DNA from: Blastocystis hominis
Taxonomy: Eukaryota > Sar > Bigyra > Opalinata > Blastocystidae
Direction of reading: 5' to 3'
NCBI RefSeq assembly: GCF_000151665.1
Contig: NW_013171867.1
Coordinates: forward strand, 436,946 to 500,945
Length of the DNA: 64,000 nt
The notes below the pieces were generated by a model. It was not told the DNA's origin. It saw only the letters and a list, made by a program, of their open reading frames with translations, and ran no database searches. The position numbers were made by a program, and so were the translations under genes. Positions 20,685 to 31,007 of this stretch are shown here, in pieces; position 1 is the stretch's first letter, and every line of letters starts with the position of its first letter.

Positions 20685-23003
20685 TCACCTTCGGTTGCTC
20701 TTCATTCCCGCCTTCTTTCGTCCCTTCTCGCTCGGCTTTCGCTTCCACGCGCGCTTCGCGTTCCGCTTCTTCTTCTCGAAGTCGCTCACCGCCGCGGTTC
20801 GCAAATTTCTCCACTCCTTCTGCACGTCCTCCATCGTTCGCTACGTCGCAATCCCTCGCCTCCCGTACCGTCCGATAGAAAAACTCGCCGAAATCGCGCG
20901 GCAAACGCGGCTTCGCGGCGGCCTCGCTCCGATCCACGCGGATCGGAATCGAAAGCATCGACACCTTCGCTTCTCTCCGCTCGTTGAACCACTCCGTCGG
21001 CGCCAGCGATTCCAACGCGCTGCCGTTCAACGCCAAAAACACAAAAATACTTCGCAGATGAACGAGGTTCCGCGGGGATAGACGCCGATTTCGGAGAGGC
21101 GCGCAGCGCTTCCACCTCCATTCCCGCGGGGGGCTCAGTGTCCTCGGGAGTTTCGTCAGATTCTTCACTCGCGGATTCTTCACTCGTGGATTCTTCGTCT
21201 TTCGCGGGCGTTTCCTCCTTGTCGGGCGTTTCATCTTTGTCGGGCGTTTCATCTTTAGCAGGAGTTTCCTCCTTCGCAGGCGTTTCCTCGCCTTCTTTGG
21301 CGGTATCGGCATTGGGGGAGAAGAAATTAAACAGAGAAAACGAAGAGGCCGCCTTTTCGTCGAATAAACTGGCCATTTTGGACACGGGCGTTTCACTCGT
21401 TTCGTCCTGCTTTTCACTTTTTTCCTCTCGTTCGACGGATCCTACAAATCAGCCAGTTTTCTGGAATTCCACCCTTTGCGCCTTTTTTCGGCTCTTCTTC
21501 GCGCTTTGCACGTTTCTGTGCCTTCTTTTCATCGATCTCGCAGCAAGACGCCTGGGCGGCGTTCTCCCGCTTTTCCTGCTGGTTTTCCTCGGAATTCTGC
21601 TCCTCGACGTACGAATCGGGAGCGGGGAGATCGTCCTCCTCGTAGTTCTCGAGGGAAGCGAGAAGAGCCGCGGGGAGCGTGCTCACATTGGATTTGGATG
21701 AAGATGGATGGGATTCTGAATGAGATTCATTTTCGCTTATTTCGCTATGATTCGATTCGTTTTCGTTTTCATTTTCATTTTCATTATCGTTTTTGTTTTT
21801 GTTTTCGTTTTCACTTTCACTTTCACTTTCACTTGAATGATGATTCGATTCGATTTCACTTTCACTTTCATTCTCATTCTCTTCGTTTTCACTCTCAAAT
21901 GACACAACTCCTTTTTCGATTCCTTTCTTTCCGTTCTCCTTCTTTTCATCTTCGTCTTCGTCTTCGTCTTCGTCTTCGTCGCTGTCAAACGACACATAAC
22001 CTCTTTGCTTTCCCTTGTCTTCTTCTCCATCTTCGTCTTCACTTTCAAACGAAATAACCCCTCTCTCCTTTCTCTGGTTTCCCTGGTTTCCCTGGTTTCC
22101 CTGGTTTTCTTCTTCAAGCTCTCGCAGAAACTCCTCGTGCTGCGAATCATCCGAAGAATCATCCAATCGAATGCTGCTCTTCACGAATTCTTCCGTTGGG
22201 ACTGCCGTCTGGATCCTTCGTCGCTTCGGACTCGGGATGGGATCCCACAAATTCTTTCGTGTGCCCGCAGGCGGCAAATCGAAGCAGAGCACTTCCGGTT
22301 GAATAAAGCGGTGTCTAGGCGTGAGAGAAGTAGGAAAAACGCACTTCTTCGTTGATACAACGTGCGAATCAGATGAAGTAGAAGGTATCGAAACGCTTTC
22401 AGGGAGAGATGAATCATGAGGTTCATTGGTGCTCGATTCCGTCTCCATTGAAATTACGTTTCCTTCTTCGTCTTTATATACCGGGTTTATCGAAGCCACA
22501 AAGAACTTTCTCTTACTCTTGCGAATTAACAAAGTGTTGGGGATTCCTGAAGGAGGAGCTAGTTTTACTACGGATTCTTCTTTCTTTGTAGAATCGGCTG
22601 CTTCCGTATTCATCTTCTCCTTCTCCTTCTCCTTCTCCTCTTTGATGAGTTCTAAATACGAAGGTTTGGCGCATTCAATTCTGTTTGTAATACGACAACG
22701 ATATAAAAATACTTCAAAATATTCCCTTTCCACTTTGTTCCATTAAACAATGACCGCAATTGTTCAAAAGCATCTTTATTCTTGTCATCTATATCTATAT
22801 AACTACAAAATCAATAAATTAATAAAATATTACGCAAATCCTTTACATTGGCCCTTTTCATTCCGGATCACATCTACCGCCTTTATCTCAATTTTGTTGT
22901 TGAGAGAAAAACGTTTTTGTATGTCCTCTGGTGAAATATTGGGAACCAATCCACCAACTACGGAATTACGCAACAACACATCCATCTTACTAAATATTCT
23001 CAT
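20685..23003 (-). CDS. NOL8-like nucleolar RRM protein
   Basis: Starts with an RRM (SVVGGLVPNISPEDIQKRFS, then KGFAYIDIDDKN and FNGTKWKGNILKIECAKPSY), split by introns of 31 and 32 nt; the TKWKG..L.I..AK signature is that of NOL8. A long Ser/Glu/Asn-rich acidic middle follows (about 21700-22060), then a 31-nt intron near 21465, EETPAKDETPDK repeats, a 34-nt intron near 21075 and a basic tail with DEWRN...DFEKKKRNAKRAWKRK that resembles the NOL8 C-terminus. Role: nucleolar, ribosome assembly (inferred). Start ATG at 23001-23003, or the second Met at 22983-22985. TGA at 20685-20687, only 30 bp from the FANCD2 end. Confidence 0.65.
21700..22110 (-). repeat. Low-complexity acidic tract in the NOL8-like gene
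   Basis: Runs of Ser/Glu/Asn/Asp codons and four 9-bp units (CCTGGTTTC on plus) encoding Asn-Gln-Gly near 22075-22110. Confidence 0.85.
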
Positions 23004-23150
23004 CACGTATTATTGAATCTTCGGTAATACGTACTAGACGACCTGAATATATATATATATCCTCTAAAAGACGAGATATTGACGTTTTTTGCATAGAGGA
23101 GTTTCATATCGATTTGCAAATCCACCAAACCCTAGTTCTATTTTGTTTTC

Positions 23151-24369
23151 ATGCCATTAAGAGCACTTGAGTTCTTTAGTGGAATCGGAGGTCTCCATTG
23201 TGCGCTCCGAGAAGTACAGCCTGATGCTACCGTTATTTCATCATTCGATATAAATCCAAATGCCTACCTCGTGTAAACCAAACGATTTTGAGTCAACCTG
23301 TAGTTATCATCACAACTTTCCTGATGTTCCCTATCTTCAGAGAGACATTACTGGAATAACGTATTACTCGATGTCTCTATTAAATTGCAGAAAGTATGAG
23401 CTTGATCGTTTCAATGCTGATGTTTGGCTGCTTAGTCCTCCATGTCAGCCTCATACTCGGCAGGGTATGAAGTTGGACTGCTCAGATACTCGCTCGGATG
23501 GACTATTACACCTTATTTCCCTATTGCAGGTAATCAAGAACATTCCGAAGTTCATTTTACTGGAAAACGTAGAAGGCTTTGAAAGCAGCGAAAGTCGAGA
23601 TCGCTTTATAGCAGTTCTAAAGGAACGGCACTACTTTTATCAGGAGTTCATCCTCTCCCCTAACCAGTTTCAAATACCAAACCAGCGTGACCGATACTTC
23701 CTTGTTGCACGATTAACTGAATTCCCTGCGGTCCCTGAAGACACGCCTCGAATAAAATCGTGTCTGCGAGTCATTCCAGGACATGCTACGTATTTCTTCG
23801 CCCTTTTTGTAAAATAGATGCGAGAACATTGTATATAAGAACGGAACAGCTGAAATGGGAACAAAAGAATCGCAGGAGTTGTGGAACGAGCTAAATGCAA
23901 AGTGCAAGCCATTACGCGACTATCTAGATTCCGTTCTTGAAATTGGAACAGACATCACTCCCTTTTTAGTTCCGGATAAGATTTTGCAAAAGTCTGGAAG
24001 CAATCTGGATATTGTTTCTCCGGATGATAAATTCTCTTGTTGTTTTACAAAATCCTACAGAAAATATCACACGGGAACAGGATCTTTACTCCAAACGGCG
24101 GAGCCTTACCAGAACGCTCCGATTGAGCGTTCTATAGAGAATTTACGTTCATTACGTCTTCGCTATTTTTCTGGTATGGAGATGAAGCGCATTCATGGAT
24201 TCCCCGAATCGTTTACCTTCCCTGAAGAGATGAATGAAAACCAGAGAGTAAAATTAGTTGGAAATATATCCTTGTGGTCTGCTACTAGTAGTTCCTTCAT
24301 TAATACAGCTTAAACGTGACAGTAGTCGCTGCATTACTTCAATATTTGTTGAATATCTATTCTGTTTGA
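23151..24369 (+). CDS. DNMT2: tRNA (cytosine-38-C5) methyltransferase, DNMT2 family
   Basis: Motif I LEFFSGIGGLHCALRE, motif IV SPPCQPHTR with the catalytic Cys (the family normally has Phe where this has His), motif VI LLENVEGFESS, motif VIII NQRDRYFLVAR, the CCFTKSYRKY..GTGS block and motif X VGN|SLNVTVV are all present. Three GT-AG introns (31, 30 and 28 nt) precede a fourth, 24266-24306, that starts ATATCCTT and ends AC; removing it restores GNSLNV exactly. The family methylates C38 of tRNA-Asp; this is probably not a DNA methyltransferase. Genomic TGA at 24367-24369, with T24358 four bases before TGTTTGAT, so UAA could be made by polyadenylation. Confidence 0.9.
24266..24306 (+). other. 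Putative U12-type AT-AC intron in DNMT2
   Basis: A 41-nt intron bounded by AT and AC. The 5' end reads ATATCCTT, the exact U12-type 5' splice-site consensus, and TTCCTTCAT near the 3' end is close to the U12 branch-site consensus. Splicing joins AAT to AGC and gives the conserved methyltransferase motif X (GNSLNV). No GT-AG pair in the region gives that product. Confidence 0.75.
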
Positions 24370-24602
24370 TTATTACACTCTCAAGTCCAATATTGTTATT
24401 TTGCAGAATCCATATTTCGAGAGACAACCTGTCTTGCGCAAAGAATCGGACCTTTTCAAGAGAAAGTGGAATCAGTGGCAGGGCGTTTCGTGCAATGGAT
24501 TTCTGTATTCTACAAAATAAATTTCGATGCTTCACTTATCAAGAGTTGGGTGTATCATATTGGTCTCAAGTTTAGCTTGCTAGTGCGACAACTCGCAGAT
24601 CC
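24370..24602 (+). other. Unassigned stretch between DNMT2 and fumarase
   Basis: A frame on the plus strand reads NPYFERQPVLRKESDLF after an intron-like TTTTGCAG and stops near 24516. No start codon or family could be tied to it. It may be an unrecognised small exon or chance coding potential in the upstream region of the fumarase gene. Confidence 0.2.
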
Positions 24603-25588
24603 ATGAACGTAGGTACAGGGTGCTAATCTAAGTTTTTAGATTATTCGCGCATTCGCTGATAAGCCATTTGCCTATCAGGATATTTTTGAAAACGCGAAGC
24701 CTGATACAACCAAATACCGAAAGATCACCGGCGACTATGTTTCCACCATGAACGTGGATGGTAAAAAGATTCTGAAGGTCGCCCCCGAGGGATTGACGTT
24801 GGTTTCGTTGTGTCTGTGTGAGTTTCTAGTCTTTTGGCAGAAACCTGCATGAAGGAGGTGTCCCACTACCTCCGTGCATCGCACTTGGAGAAGCTGGCTC
24901 AGATCCTGGAGGATCCTGAGGCTTCTGACAATGACAAGTATGTGGCGATGAACTTTTTGCGCAACGCGCAAATCGCAGCGGAGCTGGAGCTTCCGTCGTG
25001 CCAGGACACGGGTACTGCGATCATCATGGGTAAGAAGGGTCAGTACGTGTGGACGGACGAGCACGACGGGGAGTCTCTTTCACGCGGCGTGTACAACGCG
25101 TACACGAAGCTGAACCTCCGGTACAGCCAGAACGCTCCTCTGTCGATGTACGAGGAGGTGAACACGAAGACGAACCTGCCTGCGCAGATCGATCTGTACG
25201 CGATTCCCGGGAACGAGTACAAGTTCATGTTCATGGCGAAGGGCGGCGGCTCTGCGAACAAGTCGTACCTGTTCCAGGAGACGAAGGCGCTGCTGACTCC
25301 AGGTGGGTTGTGTGTGTCGCGTGGGAGGTAGAGCGTCTGATGCCGTTCATCGAGGCGAAGATCAAGAGTCTGGGTACGGCGGCGTGTCCTCCGTACCACT
25401 TGGCGGTGGTGATCGGCGGCACGTCGGCGGAGACCTGTCTGAAGACGGTGAAGCTGGCCTCGGCGAAGTACCTGGACAACCTGCACACGAGCGGGAACGA
25501 GCTGGGCCGCGCGTTCCGCGACCTGGAGATGGAGCGGACGATCCTGGAGATGACGCGGAAGATGGGCATCGGCGCGCAGTTCGGAGGG

Positions 25589-25620
<32 letters not shown>

Positions 25621-26362
25621 AATGCCGCGGTAGGGAAGGCGGGGGGCGCTGAGACGCAGCCACGGCGCCTCGTGTCCCGTGGGAATCGGCGTGTCGTGCT
25701 CGGCGGACCGGCAGTGCTGGGCGAAGATCACGGAGGAGGGACTGTTCGTGGAGCAGCTGGAGCACAACCCGAGCCGCTTCCTTGAGAAGTACAAGCAGAG
25801 CCAGACGGACAGCGCGGTGAAGATCGATCTGAACCGCCCGATGAGCGAGATCCTGAAGACGATGAGCCAGTACCCGGTCAAGACGCGCTTCTCCCTGAGC
25901 GGCCCCATCATCGTGGGCCGCGACATCGCGCACGCCAAGATCATGGAGCGCCTCAACCGCGGCGAGGAGATGCCCCAGTACATGAAGGACCACATCATCT
26001 ACTACGCCGGACCCGCCAAGACGCCCAAGGGCATGGCCTCCGGATCCTTCGGACCCACCACCGCCGGACGCATGGACCCCTACGTGGGCCCCTTCATGGC
26101 CAAGGGCGGCTCCATGATCTCCCTCGCCAAGGGAAACCGATCCCAGCAAGTCACCGACGCCTGCAAGAAGTACGGAGGATTCTACCTCGGATCCATCGGC
26201 GGACCCGCAGCCGTCCTCGCCAAGGAAAACATCAAGAAGGTCGAGTGCCTCGAATACCCAGAACTCGGAATGGAAGCCATCTGGAAGATCGACGTCGTCG
26301 ACTTCCCCGCGTTCCTGCTCGTCGACGACAAGGGAAACAACTTCTTCGATGGACTCCTCTAA
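24603..26362 (+). CDS. Class I (iron-sulfur) fumarate hydratase
   Basis: Starts ATG 24603; a 31-nt intron follows the second codon, and later introns are 32, 29 and 30 nt. The product matches class I fumarase end to end: [10 protein letters not shown] at the N-terminus, [18 protein letters not shown] with the first cluster Cys, [46 protein letters not shown] with a further Cys, and [14 protein letters not shown]. It interconverts fumarate and malate using a [4Fe-4S] cluster, expected in an anaerobe with a mitochondrion-related organelle. The short N-terminus does not show a clear targeting signal. TAA stop at 26360-26362; about 140 bp of purine-rich 3' sequence follows, with TGTTTGTT near 26446. 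Confidence 0.92.
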
Positions 26363-26584
26363 GACGGAAAGAGAACGACGACGAGGAGGAGGAGGAGGAG
26401 AGAGAGTGCGCTCAGAGTAGTGTGTGCTGTGATGTCTTGTGTTTGTTCGAGAAAGAGAAAGGAAGGAAAGAGGGAGAAAGGGATAGGAAAGAAGGTAGGA
26501 AAGTGAATCGATTACTTGAGTAATAGCGAAGGAGGGAGCACTGGTCCAATGAATAAATTGAATTGTAAGTGACTCACTGATTGC

Positions 26585-26597
26585 AACAAACATTAAA
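26585..26597 (-). terminator. UBE2J-like gene polyadenylation element that creates the stop
   Basis: On minus: T, TTAA, TGTTTGTT, directly after the ATG codon of LLPGM. Confidence 0.8.
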
Positions 26598-27237
26598 CAT
26601 GCCTGGGAGCAAATCCTTTATCAAACCACATTGAGGGCAACGGAAACTTACAGACTACATTCAAAAAGCAGTGATATCAATACCTTCCTTGCCAAATCAC
26701 GAATAGTACTATCAGAACTTCGAATGAAACTGATACCATTCTGTTCTTTGTCCTCCAACATTACCTGAATCATTTGCACCATCGACTCAACTAAAGCATC
26801 AATAAAAATCAAAGATATCACTGGAGGTCGCAGCTTGCCAGGACTCGTTGTGATATGCAGAAATGTTGAAGCAAATTTTCTGATTAATCTTGAAACGGCC
26901 GTTCTCCTACCAGATCAGCGTCCAAAATACGACTTTACAGTCATCATATAAAAGTTCGGAGCAGAGAACGGGAAATTATCGGGCAGCTCGATGCGACCAT
27001 GATACACACCTCCTTCGTAAGGAGATTTGTCGGGACCACGAATGGTAAAGTGCCAAATCAGCTGGTTGTCCTAGAATATTACCAATTTTAGGATCATTCA
27101 ACAGGAAGAGGGCGGAACCAGATATAAGGGTTCGTGCACTTTTGGGCATTTTCCAGTTCCTAGAATAGTATCTCACGATTCTAGTTTACCTTAGCCAGTC
27201 TCCTGGCCTGCTTTGCTTTCATCGAGGCAGTGTTCAT
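26597..27237 (-). CDS. UBE2J/Ubc6-like ubiquitin-conjugating enzyme
   Basis: Six exons with introns of 30, 32, 32, 31 and 29 nt. The E2 fold is recognisable: KELENAQKCTNPYIWFRPLP, LIWHFTIRGPDKSPYEGGVYHG, FPFSAPNFYMMT, NGRFKINQKICFNIS with the catalytic Cys, and HNESW. These are UBE2J/Ubc6 signatures (no HPN motif). The C-terminus ends RCPQCGLIKDLLPGM instead of a tail anchor; UBE2J2-type proteins have a similar Cys pair. No genomic stop: T26597 is codon position 1, then TTAA and TGTTTGTT (26585-26592 on this strand), so polyadenylation makes UAA. ER-associated degradation is the family role and fits the UBAC2-like gene in this window. Confidence 0.82.
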
Positions 27238-27330
27238 GATTTATTATGAGAAACTGTACATTCAGTTAATCTTGATCGTCTAATTCTGAACGATTTAATA
27301 CTCCATAGCAATGCATATCCAACAAACAAT

Positions 27331-28400
27331 TCATTCGGCAACTATTCTCGACCTCTTGAGAATCTTGCTATACAAACAAACAGCAACTCCGCTTGTGTCA
27401 TCCGCGTATTTCTTCCCCGTCAGCTCCAGCAAGTGCGTCTGGGCAGCCTGCAGAGCATGTGACAGACAATTGCCAAGGTCTTCTCCACTCTTGAAATAAC
27501 CTACTATTTCGCTTTTCTCCATGTACGATAGAAATCCATCACTTCCAAACAGAAGAATCACGTCATGATTCGCAGATTGCTGAAAATCAAGAATCTCGAA
27601 TGTGGGGTCCGAAATCACTCCGTATCGATGAATCAGCTCATCTCCAATCGATCGGCTCATCGCCAGACCTCCTCGTGTACATTCCTTATTTGCAAACACA
27701 CGGGGGATTGGAGGAACGTATGGTACAATTTGATACACGGAGACGAATCCTCCCGATTTTTCGATTCGCTGCTGCTCTTCAACAGCTGTTAGAGAGTGGG
27801 TTTGGTTAATGGATAAAATGTCGGTCGAGTCGTTCGATTTTGAGAGCATGATGAGTCTGAGCTTTACATTTTAGGGGTGGTTCCTACTCTGAGTCACCAA
27901 CATTAAGACTTGTGAGACTAAGTTGGTGTTCTGAATGAAGACTAAATAATGCGATGTTCGCTGTGCAGCCGCTGCGCTTTGAGTCAATTGACTTGTTCTG
28001 AATCAGGCTTTGCTCGGCGTGAGCTAGAGCGTGTTGCATGACACGAGACGCTTCACTCTGGGGAAAAGTACCCGATTGAAGAAAAGAAAGAAGGAACTCT
28101 TGCCTAATGACGGAAGCAACACAGTGACCGTCTTTCCCGTGGCCATCAAATACCCCAATAATAAAGTATTCGTTTTCCATGTCCGAATACACGAGTACGC
28201 GGTCCTGATTTGGTTTCTTTCCATTATGACTATTCGATTATTGCACAAATCGATTCAAACCACTTGAGAGAACCCCATGCAACGGAAATGGGATCCTCAC
28301 AGTTCTCTCCCAGAATGCGTTCAGAAAGAGAAGGGGGACAAATTAGAAGTTCTTTTTCAAATTGAATCTCGATTAATCTTCGTGTTTCATCAGAAAACAT
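27331..28400 (-). CDS. PP2C-type Ser/Thr protein phosphatase
   Basis: After introns of 31 and 31 nt, the PPM fold is clear: KPNQDRVLVYSD, VFDGHGKDG (metal ligands), VGDSE, GGLAMSRSIGDELIHRYGV, LLFGSDGFLSYM (an SDG where many have SDG/TDG) and a final DDTSGVAVCLY with the C-terminal metal Asp. Start at ATG 28398-28400, only 14 bp after the stop of the upstream gene, so its promoter must lie within that gene or its 3' end. The stop codon TGA at 27331-27333 begins with the T that lies four bases before TGTTTGTT (27321-27328), so cleavage there would give UAA at the same codon. Confidence 0.85.
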
Positions 28401-28413
28401 AGCAATAAAAACA

Positions 28414-29410
28414 CTACTCTGCCTCCTCTTCCATCTTCGTCGCCTTGCCCGTCGCTTCATTTCGCACTCTCCGTACAATTCCCATTAAATAAACGTTCTT
28501 CTTCGTCACCTTCGAAAAATCTGCCTTCATCAGCGAGTCAAGAATCTTCTTGATGTCATCCTTCGGGAACGTTGCCACGGCGTCTCGCGACTTTTGGTCG
28601 AATTCCTAAGCATGCCAGCTCGCTTCCAAGCCTACTTCCCACGCCAACTTGGAATGCTTCGACTTGAGGTATTGCAAGATATATTTGTGCTGCTGGTCAC
28701 AAGAAGAACTCAATCAAACGTTCTCCGCGAGATTCCGCGAATTGTGCAACTTTCGCATGCGGTTGATAAAGTCCTTCTTTTTCTATGATTCGAAAGGACG
28801 AATGGCCATCGTACCGCACTGTGCTTCCCGCCATCCTTCGTCTCCTCCACATTGATCTGTCGACCATTGAAGTACGTTCGGTGCAGATTCAGCGCCTTCC
28901 AGACGGAGCCGTCGGGAATATCCACAAACGCCATGCCTTTGTGACAAGCAGCACACACTCATACCTCTAAATTTGTTTGTCTCCTTCTCTCGCATCATTC
29001 GAATCTGACGGACCTCTGCATGGAATAGAACGAGGGCAAAACCAACCAATGTCATTCTTCTCGAACAACTCGCGGATTTGGTCTTCGGATGTGGAATACG
29101 CGAGCTGGCCGAGGAATACAGTCTAGCGTCACAGCAACGGAGCCAAATACATACCACTGTTTTAGACTCGTCGATTTCTCGCTTTGGCCTACCTCCTTCA
29201 TTGAAATTGCATAGAAAACTACTTTTTCGGCTCCTCCTTCGTTACGGTCGATTGCTTCTTTTCCTGCTTCTCTTCCTTCTTTTTTTCCTGCTTTCTACAC
29301 TTCACTCGCCCCTCCGACGCGAATACACTTCGGAAGTTTTCTTTTCTTCTACATGGTGAATTCCCTCCGCTCTGCGGCCTACCTTGTGGCTCAAACTCGA
29401 TATGTCCCAT
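28414..29410 (-). CDS. RRM-domain RNA-binding protein
   Basis: Lys/Glu-rich N-terminus (exact splicing around 29215-29380 unresolved), then one RRM: TVFLGQLAYSTSEDQIRELFE, EVRQIRMMREKETNKFRGMAFVDI and LNLHRTYFNGRQINVEE. A basic helical C-terminal region follows (KKKDFINRMRKLHNSRNLAEN ... FPKDDIKKILDSLMK ... KKNVYLMGIVRRVR), joined across introns of about 37, 27 and 30 nt. Probably nuclear or nucleolar; the specific role is unknown. Start ATG 29408-29410 is about 20 bp from the 3' processing element of the preceding gene, and TAG at 28414-28416 is 14 bp from the PP2C start. Confidence 0.6.
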
Positions 29411-29451
29411 CTCTCTCAAACCCGATTCCAACAAACAACACAAAGAACGCC

Positions 29452-30854
29452 TTAAAGGTTAATCTGCAGTCGGACCTGTCCCAGCATGGGGTTTCCCTCA
29501 TAAATGGTGGCGGTCTTCTTCTCCCAGTCATACACCACGGTGTGCAGCGTGTAGAGCGTGGAGCATCCTCCGTTCTGATAGATCGGGAAGTCGGGATCAC
29601 CGCTACCCTCAAAGTTTCCCCGTTTCCCTACAAATCGCCGAGAATCGCGACGGCCTCCTTCTTCGTTCTCGCGGGCATGAGCTGCGCGGCCCGGTTCATG
29701 CGATGGCGCGAAGACGCGTCCTCCACGTCGTCGACCATGGCGATATTGAACATGTTCGCGTGGAAGTGCGATCGCTTCGCCATCGGCGTGAACACGCCGT
29801 ACTACCGCTCACCCGCCGCCTCCGCGACCCACCACGCCGAACGGAGCCACCTCCACGTCGTACGCGCGGCGCTGCGCGAGAGAGAGCAGCTGGTAGTTGT
29901 GTCCCACGAAGCAGTTCTTGTCGATGATCACGTCCAGCGCCTCGTCCAGCGACTTCGCCTCCAGCAGCCGGCGCGTCACGAAGTTGCGGCCCCAGCCGTC
30001 CACGTCTAGACCGTAGAGAGAGGCGAGAAAAGGGACTGGCGGTCTCCGTCTTGAGGTAGTTCATCGAGAACGCGACGAAGCGGTTGAAGCCGAACGCTGC
30101 CATCGACTCCACGCATCGAACCTACCGCTCGTCGCCAGCTGACCCGCGTACACGTACGCCGTGAAGTCGGAGAGAACGATGTTGTCTGCGGGAGAGGGGA
30201 AACGGGGAAACTACCTCGCGTGATCTTCATGTGCAGAAGGAAGGTGCGGTTGCGATCGACGTCGACGCCGTCTTCGTTGTGCGCCAGAACGACTAAAATG
30301 GGAGAGGATGAGAGGAAAAAAACGCTGGTCGTCCTCCATAATCAAAACATCGGAACAGTGATCAGCAAGGCTGTAGCGAAGCGCTTCAGGAACGAGGTAG
30401 CTGAACTCCTCTTCCATCGTGTACATCAGAGCGACAGTGAAGGGGACATCGGCTCCAGCGGCCATTCCGCGCAGCTCGTTCATGTAATCGGGGAATCGTT
30501 TATCCTAGAGATGCAAAGAACGCGGAAATGGGTACGTGAATAGAAATGACACGAGCAACAGCGGCTCTTCCCTCCTTGGTCTGGCTCCAAGGAATCAAAG
30601 TGTTCTGCAGGACGGTGTCAATACGATATCTCTCCTGAATGGTGTTCTTTGTTTTCAAACCATACTAGCGAGGTGAGTCAGACCCAAAACGAGTATACCT
30701 GGTATCCAGCATCATAGTAGTTGTCCGCCTCCACAAATATCTCCTCGAAAGTGCACAGATGAGAAGGAATGCTAGAGGGAAAGCCTGGCCGGAGAGTTTA
30801 CTCAGAAGCCAACACGAGTGTTGCGAAAACCAAAGCAGTCACAAAAGCTTTCAT
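29452..30854 (-). CDS. Secreted C45-type (isopenicillin N acyltransferase-like) Ntn hydrolase
   Basis: N-terminal signal peptide (MKAFVTALVFATLVLAS) followed by LCTFEEIFVEADNYYDAGYQYGL. The central block has DYMNELRGMAAGADVP, HCSDVLIMED with a Cys in the position of the autocatalytic nucleophile, VVLAHNEDG, AYVYAGQLATSG, FGFNRFVAFSMN and YFVHANMF, the pattern of the peptidase C45 / acyl-CoA:6-aminopenicillanate acyltransferase family (also insect Tan). Such proteins cleave themselves before the Cys and hydrolyse or transfer amide-linked groups; the substrate here is unknown. Several introns of about 30 nt. TAA at 29452-29454. The signal peptide suggests secretion, so it could act on gut metabolites (inference). 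Confidence 0.72.
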
Positions 30855-31007
30855 CGAAAAGATTCTACTACCTAAACCGTAGAACCTTCGAACACTCGGA
30901 ACCCCTGTTTCCACCTTTCTGAAAAAAACAAACAACACACACATTTATATGTTTACCATCATAGTTCACGCGAGAATACAAAATAACATCTCACAGAGCT
31001 ACTCTTA

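Noticed and set aside
20635-20687. Reading the NOL8-like gene through to a stop at 20635, overlapping FANCD2
   Set aside because: That frame has poorer GC3 and no family match. A 28-nt intron leads to the DEWRN...KKKRNAKR tail that resembles NOL8 and ends at 20685.
25040-26593. Antisense 517-codon frame opposite fumarase
   Set aside because: Fumarase is conserved end to end on the plus strand; the antisense product is low-complexity and unsupported.
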